Assembly: GCA_963970005.1 (NCBI GenBank) | Contig: CAXAMN010013891.1 | Location: forward strand, 750,333-814,332 | Source of the DNA: Durusdinium trenchii | Lineage: Eukaryota; Sar; Dinophyceae; Suessiales; Symbiodiniaceae | DNA: 64,000 nt | Direction: 5' to 3' | In this document: positions 1 through 11,457 of the stretch, in pieces | How positions within the stretch are numbered: the stretch's first letter is position 1 | Layout: each line of letters opens with the position of its first letter | Program-made: the position numbers and the translations under genes | Notes under the pieces: model-generated | What the model saw: the letters and a program-made list of their open reading frames with translations, nothing else | Told to the model about the DNA's origin: nothing | The model's database searches: none

Positions 1-1892
1 GTGGCATGGATGACTTGTATAAGCCTCGTGACAGGAGGCTTTGTATCTCCTAAATGTTCAAGTTCGTTTTAAAAATCAATCCAATTTAATGGCTGCGCAT
101 GGCTTGGACTGAACAAACTTAGATCAAGATCGCGGGCCATGTTTTTCTCACAGTCGAAGTTCGTTTCAGGGTGGGATTTGTCGCGCCTCGCAGCCTCATC
201 ATTTTCAGTTGCGGATTTGTCAGGTTGGGATCAATATTTGACCAACAATGATGGTGACTTTGCCGGGCTCTTTGACTACAAGGGCCGCAACACCACCACC
301 CAAGACCCCTATGCCCCAGGTCGGGGTCGGGCCCGCGGCCCGCTAGCGCAGAAACGACCACCTTCGCAGAAACGACCACCTTCTAGGGATCCAATACTGA
401 TCTCCAACGACTTCACCATAAACCATCCTAAACCCTAAACTCATTTTCTGTACTCGGTACAAATGACGGAATCCTTGGCAGCCTGAAATCATGAACAGAA
501 TTAACAGAACTCGGTTCTTTCTGAACAGAACTCGTGAGAACATGTGAGAACTGAAGGTTTGTTTGTGCTCACACCGCCATTAGCGGCCTGGGGTTTTAGA
601 AGCGTTTTACAACATGTTCCGCACCACATTCATCACCCGCCCCACAACATCTATGATTGTTCCAAAAGAGTTGGTTCTTCCACAACATGTAACCACGCCG
701 TGCACAACATTCATCATTTGCTCCAGAAAAGATTACACGTTCAAGAAGATTCAGGCAATTCAGCAGATCTTGGGTGGGTGGTGGGCCGGGGGGGTAGTAA
801 CATTCCTTTTGCAACGTGGTGACAACGACAACCTCATCATCAGCATCATCACCATCATCATCACCAGCAGCAGCAACAGCAGCAATGTTTTGTTGGCAGA
901 GCACGCTAATCGGTCACGTAGCTACACACCCCGGGCTGCTATACAACTGTGCCGCGACCTTGGTTTGGGTTACTAGATGTTTCTTTCGATGGCCACACTC
1001 GGGGGTACCCAAAGACTGCTACATGGACGTGCTGGAAAACATAACCATTGTTCCAAGAGTATCCGAGAGTCTACTATTTACCTTCAGTGAAGTAGAAGAT
1101 TCATTATCATTCATGAACTCAATCCTGAACTTCATCCTCGCAAACCCGGGCTTTCCCCACTTGCTGCAAGAAGGTGTTCTTGTTTAGCCGAGCAGCTGGT
1201 GGCTAGAAGTACAGAAAGAAACTTGCGAATCAATTCGGTCAAGTTCGGAACCAGAAGCACCATTCGGCACCTCCAGCCCTGTTTTGCCAGGACATACCTT
1301 CCTAGCCTCCAGTGGTTTGGCACCTTTAGGCAGGACGATCCAGGGCTGAAGCGCGACGGCTTCGGTGCTGAGGTCTGAAGAAGCACAGCTTTTGGTATGA
1401 AGAAACGCCGTTGGAACGAAGAACGGAACTTTCCTCTAAGACCCTTCCGGGAAACCTTGCAGTTTGTAAAACTGACTTCGGACCACCGGAGTTGGGGCGA
1501 CGATTCGTTCGTTCTGCGATTCCGCCGTTTGGGCTCAAAGTCGGCGCATCCTCCGTCGAGGTCCGAATCGCAGACCTCGCAGGCCACGTGCCCACGGATT
1601 CATCAGTCGCCTGGTGTTTTCGTTCGCTTCACTGTTTTCACGGCAGCATTGTCATCAGTGTCATAACATGGTCATCGGTTGTCATCGGTTTAAACCGACC
1701 GTGTCGTGTAATTGTTTTTGCACGAAGATGTGCTGGAAGCTCTGGTGCAAGTGATCCGAGACACGCGCGGTCCGCACTGATGAACACGAATAGGAAACGA
1801 ACCTGCATTTTTTCCATGGTCCATTCCATGAACACTCCGTTTACAAGGGGGTTTTGCAACACAGGCCTCATTTTGTACCAGGAGACTTGTGC
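1..1892. other. No convincing gene
   Basis: Only short open frames with no recognisable domain and no coherent splice-site set. The one structured element is a CAT/CAC/CAG trinucleotide tract at 834-885. Confidence 0.6.
834..885. repeat. CAT/CAC/CAG trinucleotide repeat
   Basis: Imperfect run of CAT and CAC triplets grading into CAG/CAA triplets. It reads as Ser, His or Gln runs depending on frame, and nothing ties it to a gene. Confidence 0.85.
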
Positions 1893-2290
1893 GTCCGTGA
1901 CCATATAGTTTCAATGTTCTGCGGAAACGTTTGTTGATGTTTGTTGGTGCAATCATGAGCGTTTTCAGCGACGGGGAGCTCGCAGCTCGTGGTGCAAACC
2001 GACCAATGGACTTCGCGCAGGCAATGGCCTTCCTGGATTGTGGCATCCCAATCGACAAGGTGCTGCGCCGCAGTAGCTTGCCGGACCTAGAACGATGCAC
2101 CAGACAGCACCGAGATGCACATGAATCTCGGGTGAAAAATGCGGCGTGTTTGTAAGCAATCAAGCAAGTCAAGTCAAAGCAAGGGCATATGTTCAGCACT
2201 AGTATTGACAAATCTATACTCTATACCAATCTCAATATGAAAACCATGATGCACAAATAAGTCGTGTCAGAGAGAGTTGCGACCTCCTCA
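1893..2290 (+). repeat. Dispersed exon-containing repeat, copy A
   Basis: This segment is homologous to 11056-11457. Both copies share a leader around TTGGTGCAATCATGAG, a block encoding a peptide that begins MDFAQAMAFLDC, and a shared 3' tail (GTCAAGTCAAA, then a match around TCGTGTCA). Differences inside the peptide block are mostly silent or conservative (IPIDKVLRR here, IPIEKVLRR in copy B), as expected if the block was translated. Here the peptide frame is open from 1931 to 2155. Copy B has a likely splice acceptor directly before the block and a different upstream insert. The function is unknown; it may be a duplicated gene fragment or part of a mobile element. Confidence 0.65.
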
Positions 2291-3178
2291 CGGATGAAGC
2301 GCCTGAGCTCAGTGCCAGCGTGAGGGAACACCGAAGATATATATGGGCACCCCCGCTTCTTTCCCAAACCGGAGCAGTGAGAGTCGGGTGACAGTCGGCT
2401 GGCCAGTCCTGCAGTTGTGCTTCATTGAAAACAGGGTCTTGAGTTGAAATAGGTGGGCGTGGAATGGTAAAGGTGTCTGGAACATTTTGGAAAAAGCTGA
2501 GGAAAGAAACCAGATGATCGGTTTCCCATGGATTCCCGATGTTCTTCCTGGCTTTCCACCACTGCACACCCCAAAACACTGCCCTCGTCACCCATGTCAC
2601 TTGGCCCTTCGGGTCCATAGTCTATCGCAGGAGTCCGACGATCAGATGTTACGCCTTTGCGTCTGGGAGCACGAGGGCGCCAGTGGCGCATTGCTGCCAG
2701 AGCCTCGCTGCCTCACCCCCTTGCGTGGCCTGGCCATGGTGTTGTTTTGTATGTGTTTGCGAGTGCATAGTTAAATAGGGCGACACCCAACCAATGGGTT
2801 TTGATCTAGTTTCCTTCTTCCAGGGGGTTCTCACCCAGGTCGAGAGGCCTGAGGAGGAGGAGGACAAGACCTTGCTGGACAGCGGCAGTCAACGCCTTCA
2901 CCTCCAGGCAGTCGAGGTTGTGGAGTCTATGACCTGACTTGGGCGGATGTGGGATGCCCTTTCTTAAGGAAATGATGGAGCAATGGCAGGACCTGACGGT
3001 TTGCGTGATGGCCTCAACTGTGAAGGGTGAGGAATTTTGGAATCCCAGGGGCCAGTGCATGAAGAACCACATTGCTATTCCATTCTGATAGGAGAGGCTT
3101 GTCATTGTTCGTTCTATGTTGTGATTGTTTGGAGAGCGATGCACGGCTCTGCACGACTCTGAAATCCATTCTTCCCAG

Positions 3179-3367
3179 GCAGCTGCGACCGCAGCACCTT
3201 CAAAACTTCCAGAAGCTCTTGAAGCACTCCAGCCGCAGACACAGCCGCAGCCATTGCAAGCCACCAGCGTCGCACCCATCGAGGGCGCGATCGATGAAGT
3301 GGAGGATTTGTCACGTCTCCAATGCGCCTGGGGCTGTGAATCCAGACCAAATGGGAGTGGGGAGGAG
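3179..3367 (+). CDS. Candidate internal exon, unknown protein
   Basis: A phase-0 open block of 63 codons lies between a pyrimidine-containing acceptor (CTTCCCAG before 3179) and a GAG/GTGGAC donor after 3367. The peptide starts AAATAAPSKLPEALEALQ, continues Gln/Pro-rich, then acidic (EGAIDEVEDLSRL), with a short Cys-containing end (CAWGCESRPNGSGEE). Composition and splice sites look exonic, but no partner exon was identified nearby and no family is recognised. Confidence 0.3.
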
Positions 3368-4261
3368 GTGGACTACTTATTTGATTTGATTTGTCATACG
3401 TTTTCCTGCTATCAAGGGGATGAAGTACACTTTTGCCGGCTTGTTTCGTGTGAGATCGATCGCCACGTCAGCCACGTCTATTCAAGACTCATGATCAGCC
3501 ACGACGACTCACGATATTTGTTTGAAACGCACACTCTTTGGATTTGAACGATGTCTCCTAAAGTGGAAAACCGTGAAAACAGCCCTGGGGACCTGGGGAT
3601 CTTCACCAAGCGGATCATCAATTCATCAATGAACCATGTCTCAGCTGCTTGGTTTTCTCATGGGTCATGTGGCTGATCAGGTGATTGTTGTTGTCCCCAC
3701 TTCATGGTCAAGATTCTCTGGACATACGGAAGCTCTATAGGATCAGAAACCATGACGACCTCTTACTAAAACCAAGACAACTGCTACTGCTTAGTTCTGG
3801 AAAGTTATATATAATATAATGACGTTGCCTTTGTTCTACACGTTGCTTTATCTCTTTGTTTCTGCCGGTTTCCGCCTGGTCACAACCAAAAAACACTGTG
3901 TTTGGGAAAAGACAAATTAACGGCATTGTTCCTTGAAAGTGCGATTATGTCATAATATGTAGGGTTCTTGCAAAGTCTGTAGAATCTTAAATCGTTTTGG
4001 TGGCCCATGGGCAGGGTCATCCCATCCAAGATCATGAAGAACTTGTGGATGAATAACTTGATTAAACACATCTCAAGTGGTTTGCTGTTTTGTCATGTTT
4101 CTTCTGTCCCACTGGTGCATCGGATGTCACCAAACTCTCCAGGTGGAGAGCTTAACTCCAATGCCTCTGAACTGCTCTGGCACCTTCCTTGGCGCACTCT
4201 CCTGGCTCGTGGGCGCGTCACTTGGCCAAGCGGAACAACAATTGCCATAGCACCTTGTTAC

Positions 4262-4430
4262 CAATAGCTTCTTGTTCCTAGTAGCGATGGCCTCCAACCT
4301 ACTTGCGATGGCCTCCACGTAATAGCGTCCTTGCTCCTAGTAGCTTCTTGTTCCTAGCAGTAAGGCCAGGAGCTACAAGTAGCGTCCTTGCTCCTAGTAG
4401 CGATGCCCTTTGTTGCTAGTTGCCCCCTCA
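4262..4430. repeat. CCTAGTAGC-type short tandem repeat
   Basis: Interspersed copies of TAGCTTCTTGTTCCTAGTAGC, GCGATGGCCTCC and GTCCTTGCTCCTAGTAGC. Related copies occur at about 5078-5104 and 36140-36290, where the same words recur (CTTCTTGTTACTA, GCGATGCCCTTTGTTCCTAGTAGC). It is a dispersed low-complexity family with no coding signal. Confidence 0.7.
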
Positions 4431-5294
4431 GTTGGGCCTTTGAACGCAAAAAGACTGTTCGGGTGCAGGTCAGGTTTATGCTTCCGTTTTGCATATGGCT
4501 ACACCCAGTTATTTAAGCGGCGGGTTCAGCATCTGCGAGAGTTTGGATCTTTTTTTTTTGTGACTCTGGGTCCATTGCGTTACAGAGATTGCACAGACAT
4601 TTTTTCAGGTCCTGAGATAGATTTGTCATAATTGCAAGCCAAGGGACTTTCACTTGCCAGCCTATGACCATTCAAAAGCTATTGTTCGAACCACCGCGGT
4701 TCGGACCGCCGCAGATGAATCCTGACATGGAAGGTACATCAATGTACCAGACACCAATGTGTGGCAGCGCTTGTTCACAATGCTCCAAGCATTCACTTGG
4801 CCTCCAAGTTTCTCAATGACAGGGTTCAACATGAGGCGACCACCCTACCCACTCACTCTTCGCCACCTTCATCCACTACCATTCAGCCATATTTGGCCTC
4901 ACTGCTTGCATACGCGGCATATGGAGGAAGAGTTCCCCACGGTAATTCGTTTGTCTTCGGTGCTGGCAGCTCGGAACCGTTCAGGAAAGGCTCACGGGGC
5001 GGAATCCCCAACTGAGGTGGGGGCAGACGACGAGTACAGCACACATGGCCTCCTAAGGAACTGAATAGCAATAATGCCTCCAACCTACTAGCGATGGCCT
5101 CCTACCCGCAATTGGGTGTGTTCTCTCGCCTATATATCCTTCATTATCCTCCTCAAAAGGCCTATTGAAACTCGCAACATTTGCGTGTTGCATTCCCAGG
5201 TTTGGTCCATTGTAGAAGTCACACGGGTTCTATCATGTGCCTACTGGATTTGAGGCGCAGGCTTGCCAGAGCTGAACAAGGCTAGTGTTTAAGC

Positions 5295-7214
5295 TTGTGC
5301 CAGCCGGGTGAACTTTCCTCAAGCTCATGCTCCCGGCTACAATCTAGAAATTTGAGGACAGTTTGCCCCATTCCTTCTGGAAATGACGTGGTTTCGGCCA
5401 CTGCAAGTTGGCCGGAAAAGAAGTCCAAGTCTGGTCTCTTCACCATCCCAAGGCAATCGAAAGGTGACAATTCTAGCTTGAAAACAACGCTTGCCACTTG
5501 CGCCAAACCAACTCCAACCAACCAAGCAGAACAGCCCCCAACCATCCCAAACCCGGTTGTGCCCACCTGGATGCTGCCACTCTCCAGAAGCGAACGTGCC
5601 TTGGTGTATCTGGCGCCTGGCGCCTGGCGCCGTCCTGAAGCGTCCGTTTCGAGGGGACGAAGAAGGGTAATGGCATGTGATGGCTCCAAGTTCTCAGCCA
5701 ACTCCTGCTCAAGCTCTATCATGGATTGCGCAACGAAGGGCAAACTGGACTCCATCGAGACCATCGTAAGTCAAAAGAAGAGGCAGGTCGGAGCGGTGCA
5801 GCAGAAGTTCAAGGTCCCGGAGCTCTGCTGCTGCTTCAGAAAGAAAGCCCATGAGTTTTGCTGGGCAGATTTGGTCTCCGGTTTTCATGATGCCTGCACA
5901 GACTACAAGCGAGACCGAGTAGGCCCTCACGAGGTGTCAGTGGAAATTACTCTCGGTCGCGCCCTGGCGTTGGATGACCCAATTGGCCAGGTCTATGGAG
6001 GTGAAGATCACCACTTTCCGCTGAAACATCCAAACTACGCCTTCATCGGTGCTCGCCATCAACTTCGACGAGTACACCTTGCACTCTATAAGAAGTACAA
6101 GTACCTTGATTTCGACAAGGATCTGACCATCTTCTCTTCAAATTTGTTGGCCATGACGGAGTCGGAGATGAAGACCTATGCATTGCTGATCCGCATGTTA
6201 GAGAAGTTCTATTGGAAGCGCTTGCTGCGGCCCGAGGTTGACGACGAAACTCATGGGCAGCAACGCAGTCAGGAGCAGGCCCGTCAGGTGCTGAGGAGCT
6301 ACCGACATTTTTGCCCAGTCACCTTTGCCGCCCTCAGACAACGAGGGATTGAGGAAAGTCTCTTGAAGATCGTAGATCAGTGGTTGCGGAGTTTCTTCTG
6401 CTTTGGTTGGGATCCCCGTCCGCAGCACATGGGCAACTTTCGGAGACTCATTAAGGTGCTCTTCAAGGTGAAAGTGGACGAGAGTGACCCTTTTCGAGAT
6501 CTGCGGCGGATTGGCGTGTGCCTGCTGATGCAAAACTCGGACAAGCTCTTGGAGGCCTGTGATCACCGAGCAAGCGCCAGGGACTTGGAGGCGATCGCCA
6601 AGCGAGTGGTGCTGGGCCGCAGCTTTTTCCAGGTGTTGGCGGAGATGAACTGCAGTGACATGGGGTTCAGCACTGAAGACTCGGTGGCCTTGCTGCCCCT
6701 GGGGGTCGCCGGTGGTTGGTGCAGCATGCTCGAGCTTGACAACGTGCTGCCAGGCTCGGGCCTTGTGATCCCTGCAGCCTGCGCTTGCATGGGCCTGGCG
6801 GCTGTCTACAAGGAGGGCTTGGGCAAGCTTGTGTCCAAGTACTGCAAGCCTCAAAAAAAACAAGTCATCATGGGACCATTCTTCGTGGAAGAACCGGAAG
6901 AAAAGGATGACGAGGATGAGGCTGATGAGAGCCTGGAGGTGAACCTGGACGAGGAAGTCACCTTTGATTTCCTGTTGGGCACCGGGAAGTGGCAGACCAG
7001 CTTGAGGCTCACCTACGATGCTGTGATGTCAATGGAGTTGAACCCGCCCCCTTTGCCGGAGATCTTACAAGCCTACCCTTACAAGTACCAAGACTACCAA
7101 CACTTCCAGAATCATGGCCAAGTTGGGCAAGTTGGTCAAGTGTTTTGGGGAGGCGGAGGCAGAGGCGGAGGTTGGAAGGACAAGCGACAAGGGTGGAATA
7201 CGCAGAACTATTGA
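5295..7214 (+). CDS. Long intronless orphan protein, 639 aa, RGG-like tail
   Basis: This is the longest open frame outside the spliced genes and is uninterrupted for 1.9 kb. The first ~120 residues are Ser/Pro-rich and low-complexity, so the true start may be a later Met near 5669 (MACDGSKF). Residues ~175-560 look globular and Leu/Phe-rich with even codon use. Residues ~540-565 are acidic (EEPEEKDDEDEADESLE), and the carboxyl end is Gly/Arg-rich (GGGGRGGGWKDKRQGW). I see no clear transmembrane segment and recognise no family. The last residues (NTQNY and stop) are encoded by the first unit of the adjacent tandem array. The lack of introns contrasts with the other genes here and suggests a retrocopy or an unusual gene; this is inference. 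Confidence 0.6.
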   Translation: MCQPGELSSSSCSRLQSRNLRTVCPIPSGNDVVSATASWPEKKSKSGLFTIPRQSKGDNSSLKTTLATCAKPTPTNQAEQPPTIPNPVVPTWMLPLSRSERALVYLAPGAWRRPEASVSRGRRRVMACDGSKFSANSCSSSIMDCATKGKLDSIETIVSQKKRQVGAVQQKFKVPELCCCFRKKAHEFCWADLVSGFHDACTDYKRDRVGPHEVSVEITLGRALALDDPIGQVYGGEDHHFPLKHPNYAFIGARHQLRRVHLALYKKYKYLDFDKDLTIFSSNLLAMTESEMKTYALLIRMLEKFYWKRLLRPEVDDETHGQQRSQEQARQVLRSYRHFCPVTFAALRQRGIEESLLKIVDQWLRSFFCFGWDPRPQHMGNFRRLIKVLFKVKVDESDPFRDLRRIGVCLLMQNSDKLLEACDHRASARDLEAIAKRVVLGRSFFQVLAEMNCSDMGFSTEDSVALLPLGVAGGWCSMLELDNVLPGSGLVIPAACACMGLAAVYKEGLGKLVSKYCKPQKKQVIMGPFFVEEPEEKDDEDEADESLEVNLDEEVTFDFLLGTGKWQTSLRLTYDAVMSMELNPPPLPEILQAYPYKYQDYQHFQNHGQVGQVGQVFWGGGGRGGGWKDKRQGWNTQNY

Positions 7215-8093
7215 GAACTGCTGAGCGAAATTAGTGCACCGTTTTCAAGGCGCACTCCCAGGACCTCCTCCGCTTGGGAAATGACTTTCTGGAAAGTAGT
7301 TGTTGAGGGGAATTGATGAGGTACGTTACGCAACTGATCATCCATATAAGCCATTTTGTGAGAGTTGCCAGGAGGTCCAACGGGCTGCAACCCTACAGAC
7401 TCTCTGCACTTGTGCATGTATGGAACGCAGAACTATTTATTTATATAGAACTTCTGACCGAAGTTGGTGCACCATTTAGCAGGCGCACTCCCAGGACCTC
7501 CTGCACTTGAGAAATGACTTTCTGGAAAGTAGTTGTTGAGGGGAGTTGATGATGCACGTTACGCAGCTGATCATCTATGTAAGCCATTTTGTGAGAGTTG
7601 CCAGGAGGTCCAACAGCGGGCTTCAACCCTACAGACTATCTGCACTTGTGCATATATGGAACGCAGAGCGTCATAGAACCAGGCAGAACCATTTAGAACT
7701 GGTGAGCGAAATTAGTGCACCATTTTCAAGGTGCACTCAGGAAAGTAGTTGTTGAGGGGAGTTGAGGGAGTTGATGATGCACGTCACACAACTGAACATC
7801 TATATAAGCATGTTGTGAGAGTTGCCAGGAGGTCCAACAGCGGACAGGCTGCTTGCACTTGGAAATGTATGGAACACAGAACATCGCAGAACCATTTAGA
7901 ACTGCTGAGCGAAATTAGTGCACCGTTTTCGAGGCGCACTCCCAGGACCTCCTCCGCTTGGGAAATGATTCTCTGGAAAGCAATCGTTGAGGGGAATTGA
8001 TGAGGTACGTTACGCAACTGATCATCCATATAAGCCATTTTGTGAGAGTTGCCAGGAGGTCCAACGGGCTGCAACCCTACAGACTCTTTGCAA
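7194..8093. repeat. ~230 bp tandem repeat, four units
   Basis: Four diverged units start at 7194, 7421, 7657 and 7870 (227, 236, 213 and ~224 bp). Each begins TGGAAYRCAGA and contains ATTAGTGCACC, GGCGCACTCCCAGGACCTCC, GGAAAGTAGTTGTTGAGGGG, a GATCATC...TATAAGCCATTTTGTGAGAG block and CCAACAGCGGGCTGCAACCC-like sequence. The third unit lacks the CCCAGGACCTCC...GGAAATGA part. The first unit supplies the stop codon of the upstream 639-aa frame. Confidence 0.9.
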
Positions 8094-8493
8094 CCCACCG
8101 TCCAAAACTGGTCGCTCCGACTGAGGTGGGTGACTGAAGATCTAGTAGGTGAACATCTAGAGGAGAAGTCCAGGAGGGCATTCCATTTAAACCAAATCAG
8201 CCCACTTCTCCTTCGAATCTGGGGTGAGCATCTAGCAGGTTGGCCTACTCAGTCCACAGATGTGATCCCTCCCTCCGAAACACCACGACTTTCTCTCTTT
8301 GATAGCTCCGCCTAAGGAGCCCACCGGTTGCAGTTGCATGGAATCAGCCGAGACCAGCCGGAACGCACGCGGAGAGGCTTCACCTCCGAGCTTTGAGAAG
8401 CTGTTCGTGATGAAGCTGGGGGAACGGGGAACTTTAAAGGGAAAGCACTTGAGCATCGTTCAAAACCTAGGTGTTCATATTTAGTAAGGAGAC

Positions 8494-8802
8494 TGTGCGT
8501 AAGCAAAAACCTGAATTGCGTAGGGTTGCGTCAGCATTTTTGGGCTGTAGCGCTTGCGTAAGCAAAGTGCGTAAGCTTGACTTCTCCATGTATTTGCATG
8601 TGTGCTTGCTTCCATTTTTTGATGTTGGCGCCAAGTAAAAAGATGTAAAAAGTCAAGTGCGTAAGCTCATGTTGTGGTGTGGTGGAGAAATTGTTGTCCG
8701 TATCTGTTTGCGTAAGCTCCGCGTAAGCGCTTCATGTCCCCTGCATGGCGCGTAAGCTTAAACCTGAGTCGCGTAAGCAAAGCGCAAGCGTGTGTGTAAG
8801 CA
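8494..8802. repeat. Interspersed GCGTAAGC octamer cluster
   Basis: About nine copies of GYGTAAGC lie within 310 bp, at irregular spacing and all on the plus strand, in otherwise unrelated sequence (for example at 8496, 8553, 8567, 8655 and 8708). Several are followed by AAA or TTAAAC. Irregular spacing separates it from a simple tandem repeat. Confidence 0.8.
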
Positions 8803-8920
8803 CCTTCTTACGAAACTTCGCTTAAAAGACAGGTTTTGAACAACGCTCACTTGGAAGATTCAGCTAGATGAAAGAAGTAAACTGGTAAACACTCCAATCA
8901 ATGCAGTTATATATATATAT

Positions 8921-9393
8921 ACCAGCACCTCCAACAGGTCACCAATTGAGACCTGTTAGGGTCCAACAACCCTCAACTAACAGCCTGTTGGAGGGTGCTG
9001 GTATATAGTTTATGTGTGGGTCTTGGGCCGAAGAACCACCAAATCCAGACAAGACCATATCCCAAAAATCGGATGAACGTGTCGTGAACATACCAATATT
9101 TGCTCTTTGAACAGGTGGACGAGGACGAGGTTTTTGGGCAAAAACTCCGCGACCGGCAACCTGGTTCTGCTTCTTCTCGTGGGCTCCAGCCCAACAGCGC
9201 TTTGCCTCCTGCCCACACTCCTGGTGGTTTCAGCTTCCAGGGCCAGGTTTGACATCGCGTCCTCATCAATAGCAAGGAACACATCCAGAGAATCCCATCA
9301 TTCTGATCCATACCAGCACCCTCCAACAGGCTGTTAGTTGAGGGTTGTTGGACCCTAACAGGTCTCAATTGGTGACCTGTCGGAGGGTGCTGG
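8921..9393. mobile_element. Foldback (inverted-repeat) element, ~473 bp
   Basis: Two 84-bp arms, 8921-9004 and 9310-9393, are near-perfect reverse complements, differing at only a few positions near one end. Each arm is itself bounded by inverted termini (ACCAGCACCTCCAACAGG and CCTGTTGGAGGGTGCTGGT), so a single arm can also fold. The 305-bp interior has short open frames on both strands but no recognised transposase. This is the architecture of a non-autonomous foldback or MITE-like element. No unambiguous target-site duplication was seen; an AT tract flanks the left arm. Confidence 0.8.
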
Positions 9394-9719
9394 CAGCTGA
9401 TTTGGGAGGGATAGGATTCCTGCCGTGCCACGCCCAGCCGGCGAGGTCGCTTCGCAGGTTTTTCAGCGGAAGCGTCCTTCAACGAGCCATGGCAGGTCAA
9501 AGCGACCCAGCCTGTGGAACTAGAGCATCCCCACGGCCCACCATATTGGCATCAAACCAAGCAGCATTGTCATAGGGCCATAGGGCAACCATGCGATGGT
9601 ATATTCATCCCATGATATCCCATGCTTCGGCAAAGTTAGCATTTCAGGCATCACATCAGTTTGGCCATGCGCAAATCGGCTGCGCGGTCTGGGCCTTCAC
9701 CACCTCCCAAAGTACAGTA

Positions 9720-10712
9720 ATTAATTTGTTTGGGTGACTTTATGTGCATCGGAGGCCTCTAAAAAGACACACCTTGACTCTTTGCAGGGCCGTCAGAAGC
9801 ACGCCTTTGAGCTCACTGACAACAGGTGCAGCCAATTGTACAGAATGTATTTGTATTTCCTGTGGGCTCCTGCAACAGGTTGCGCACGAAACTCGCAAAG
9901 GATGCATGGTTCCCTTCGAAACGAGGCAACTCAATGTGGTAGCATTGTTGTCAACACTGCCTCCATGCTGCACTGCCACCTTTGATGCCGCATGCGTGCA
10001 ACTGTCAAAACCTATGAAGTGAAAGATGCAAAACTCACATAACAGTATAGTTTTGTTTAGCCTGTGGTTGTGGAAATGCAATACAGACTTTATCAACATA
10101 AACAATTTTGTTCGCCAAACTCTAATGATTTTCAGCCGATGGAGAGATGTTGATTGCCACTCATGTGGTTCAAAGGACAGGTGGGAGCTCAGTTGCACTT
10201 TATCCGTTGCGCATGAGAAGAAATGAAACACACATCAAACAAATAGTGTACAGTATAAGTTGGTAAGGGTTTAGAGCTGCCACTTTTGGATAGAGGATGG
10301 GAAATTCAGTCGTGAGGTATTGGATATTGTAGCATGTGCCAAAGTTGGTGCCTGCATAACATGTATAACCTTTTTGTGTGTATCGTTCCAAGGCTGACTG
10401 TTTTCAGATTGGTTTGGTGATTTCCAATGTTTGATCCAGTTCCTCTTGCTTTCTGATTCCACCCATGTACAACCATCCAGTTTGACATTATTTGTATGCT
10501 TTGAGTTGAAATTGTTTCAGGGAATGGAGGCTGGATGCATTTGGTACCGTAGTGTAGCCTTGTAAGTTTGATATGCGCAGCGGGATCCATCAGTTATGTC
10601 TATGACATACAGCTTACATGTTGCGAGGCAACAGCCTCGATGTGCATATTTGCCTTGGATTGTACTAGTACTCTACTTGTGAGATGAAAAGGGGGTGCGT
10701 GCTTTGCATGGG
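9720..10712. repeat. Diverged dispersed repeat, copy 1
   Basis: Homologous along most of its length to 14611-15531. Anchors shared in order are TTTGGGTGA.TTTATGTGCATC, GACACACCTTGAC, CTGCACTGCCACCTTTGATG, GCCACTCATGTGGTTCAAAG, TGTACAACCATCCAGTTTGA and GTCCATCAG-like sequence. This copy has 108 bp (10044-10151) absent from copy 2. No conserved reading frame was found, so it is treated as non-coding. Confidence 0.85.
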
Positions 10713-11055
10713 ACATGATGTGCGACTGTGACTGCTGCTTGTGGTTTTGTTTGAGCACAAGGATTGCTCTTTGTAACCCAGTGGTTTTGATGTCTCCTTC
10801 CCGTCAACACCGTCGACCAATCGCGGCAGACCTGAACTAAGACCCTGTACCCGTGGAATCGGCTGAAGAGGGGCGGTGACAAACCTCTCTTGCACTGCAG
10901 GCTCTTTGCGCCAAGTTTGGCTCAAAGACGTGGACGCTCTGCGACCCGAACAGTGCACGAAGCCTTCGAGTCTTGCGCTTCGAACAATGCGGGCCTCAAA
11001 CTGTGCAAAGAAACAGGCCTTTGGACGAGGACATGACATGAGCAATGCTTAGCAA

Positions 11056-11457
11056 CCTCCTATGGTTTCAAAGTTCTGCGGAACCGCTTGTTGATGTGTG
11101 TTGGTGCAATCATGAGTCAACCTTCAATCCGGCTCAGCAGCTTGTTATTTTTTGCATGTTTGGCACAAACCCACCACTGCAGGCAATGGACTTCGCGCAG
11201 GCAATGGCCTTCCTGGATTGCAACATCCCAATCGAGAAGGTGCTGCGCCGCAACAGCTCGCTGGACCTAGGACAATGCAACGAACTGCACTTGAAGGAAC
11301 CTGGGCTGAAACATGTTGTGCGTCTGTGACATGAGAGCATGAGGAACAAGTCAAGTCAAACCAAGGGCATAAGTTGTAATTGACGATGCTCAATTCAGAA
11401 AAACATAGAAAAACAAGCATATGCAAAGAATGAATCGTGTCAAAGAGTTGTGACCTC
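11056..11457 (+). repeat. Dispersed exon-containing repeat, copy B
   Basis: Partner of 1893-2290. The conserved peptide block begins after CCACCACTGCAG, a good splice acceptor, and reads AMDFAQAMAFLDCNIPIEK, then VLRRNSSLDLGQCNELHLKE, ending at a TGA near 11329. The insert between the shared leader and the block is absent from copy A, so either copy A lost an intron-like segment or copy B gained one. Function unknown. Confidence 0.65.

Noticed and set aside
10908..10926. TTTGGCTCAAAG resembling the dinoflagellate spliced leader end
   Set aside because: Only about 11 bases agree, with an extra A and no upstream leader sequence. A similar partial match at 1527-1538 shows it is chance-level.
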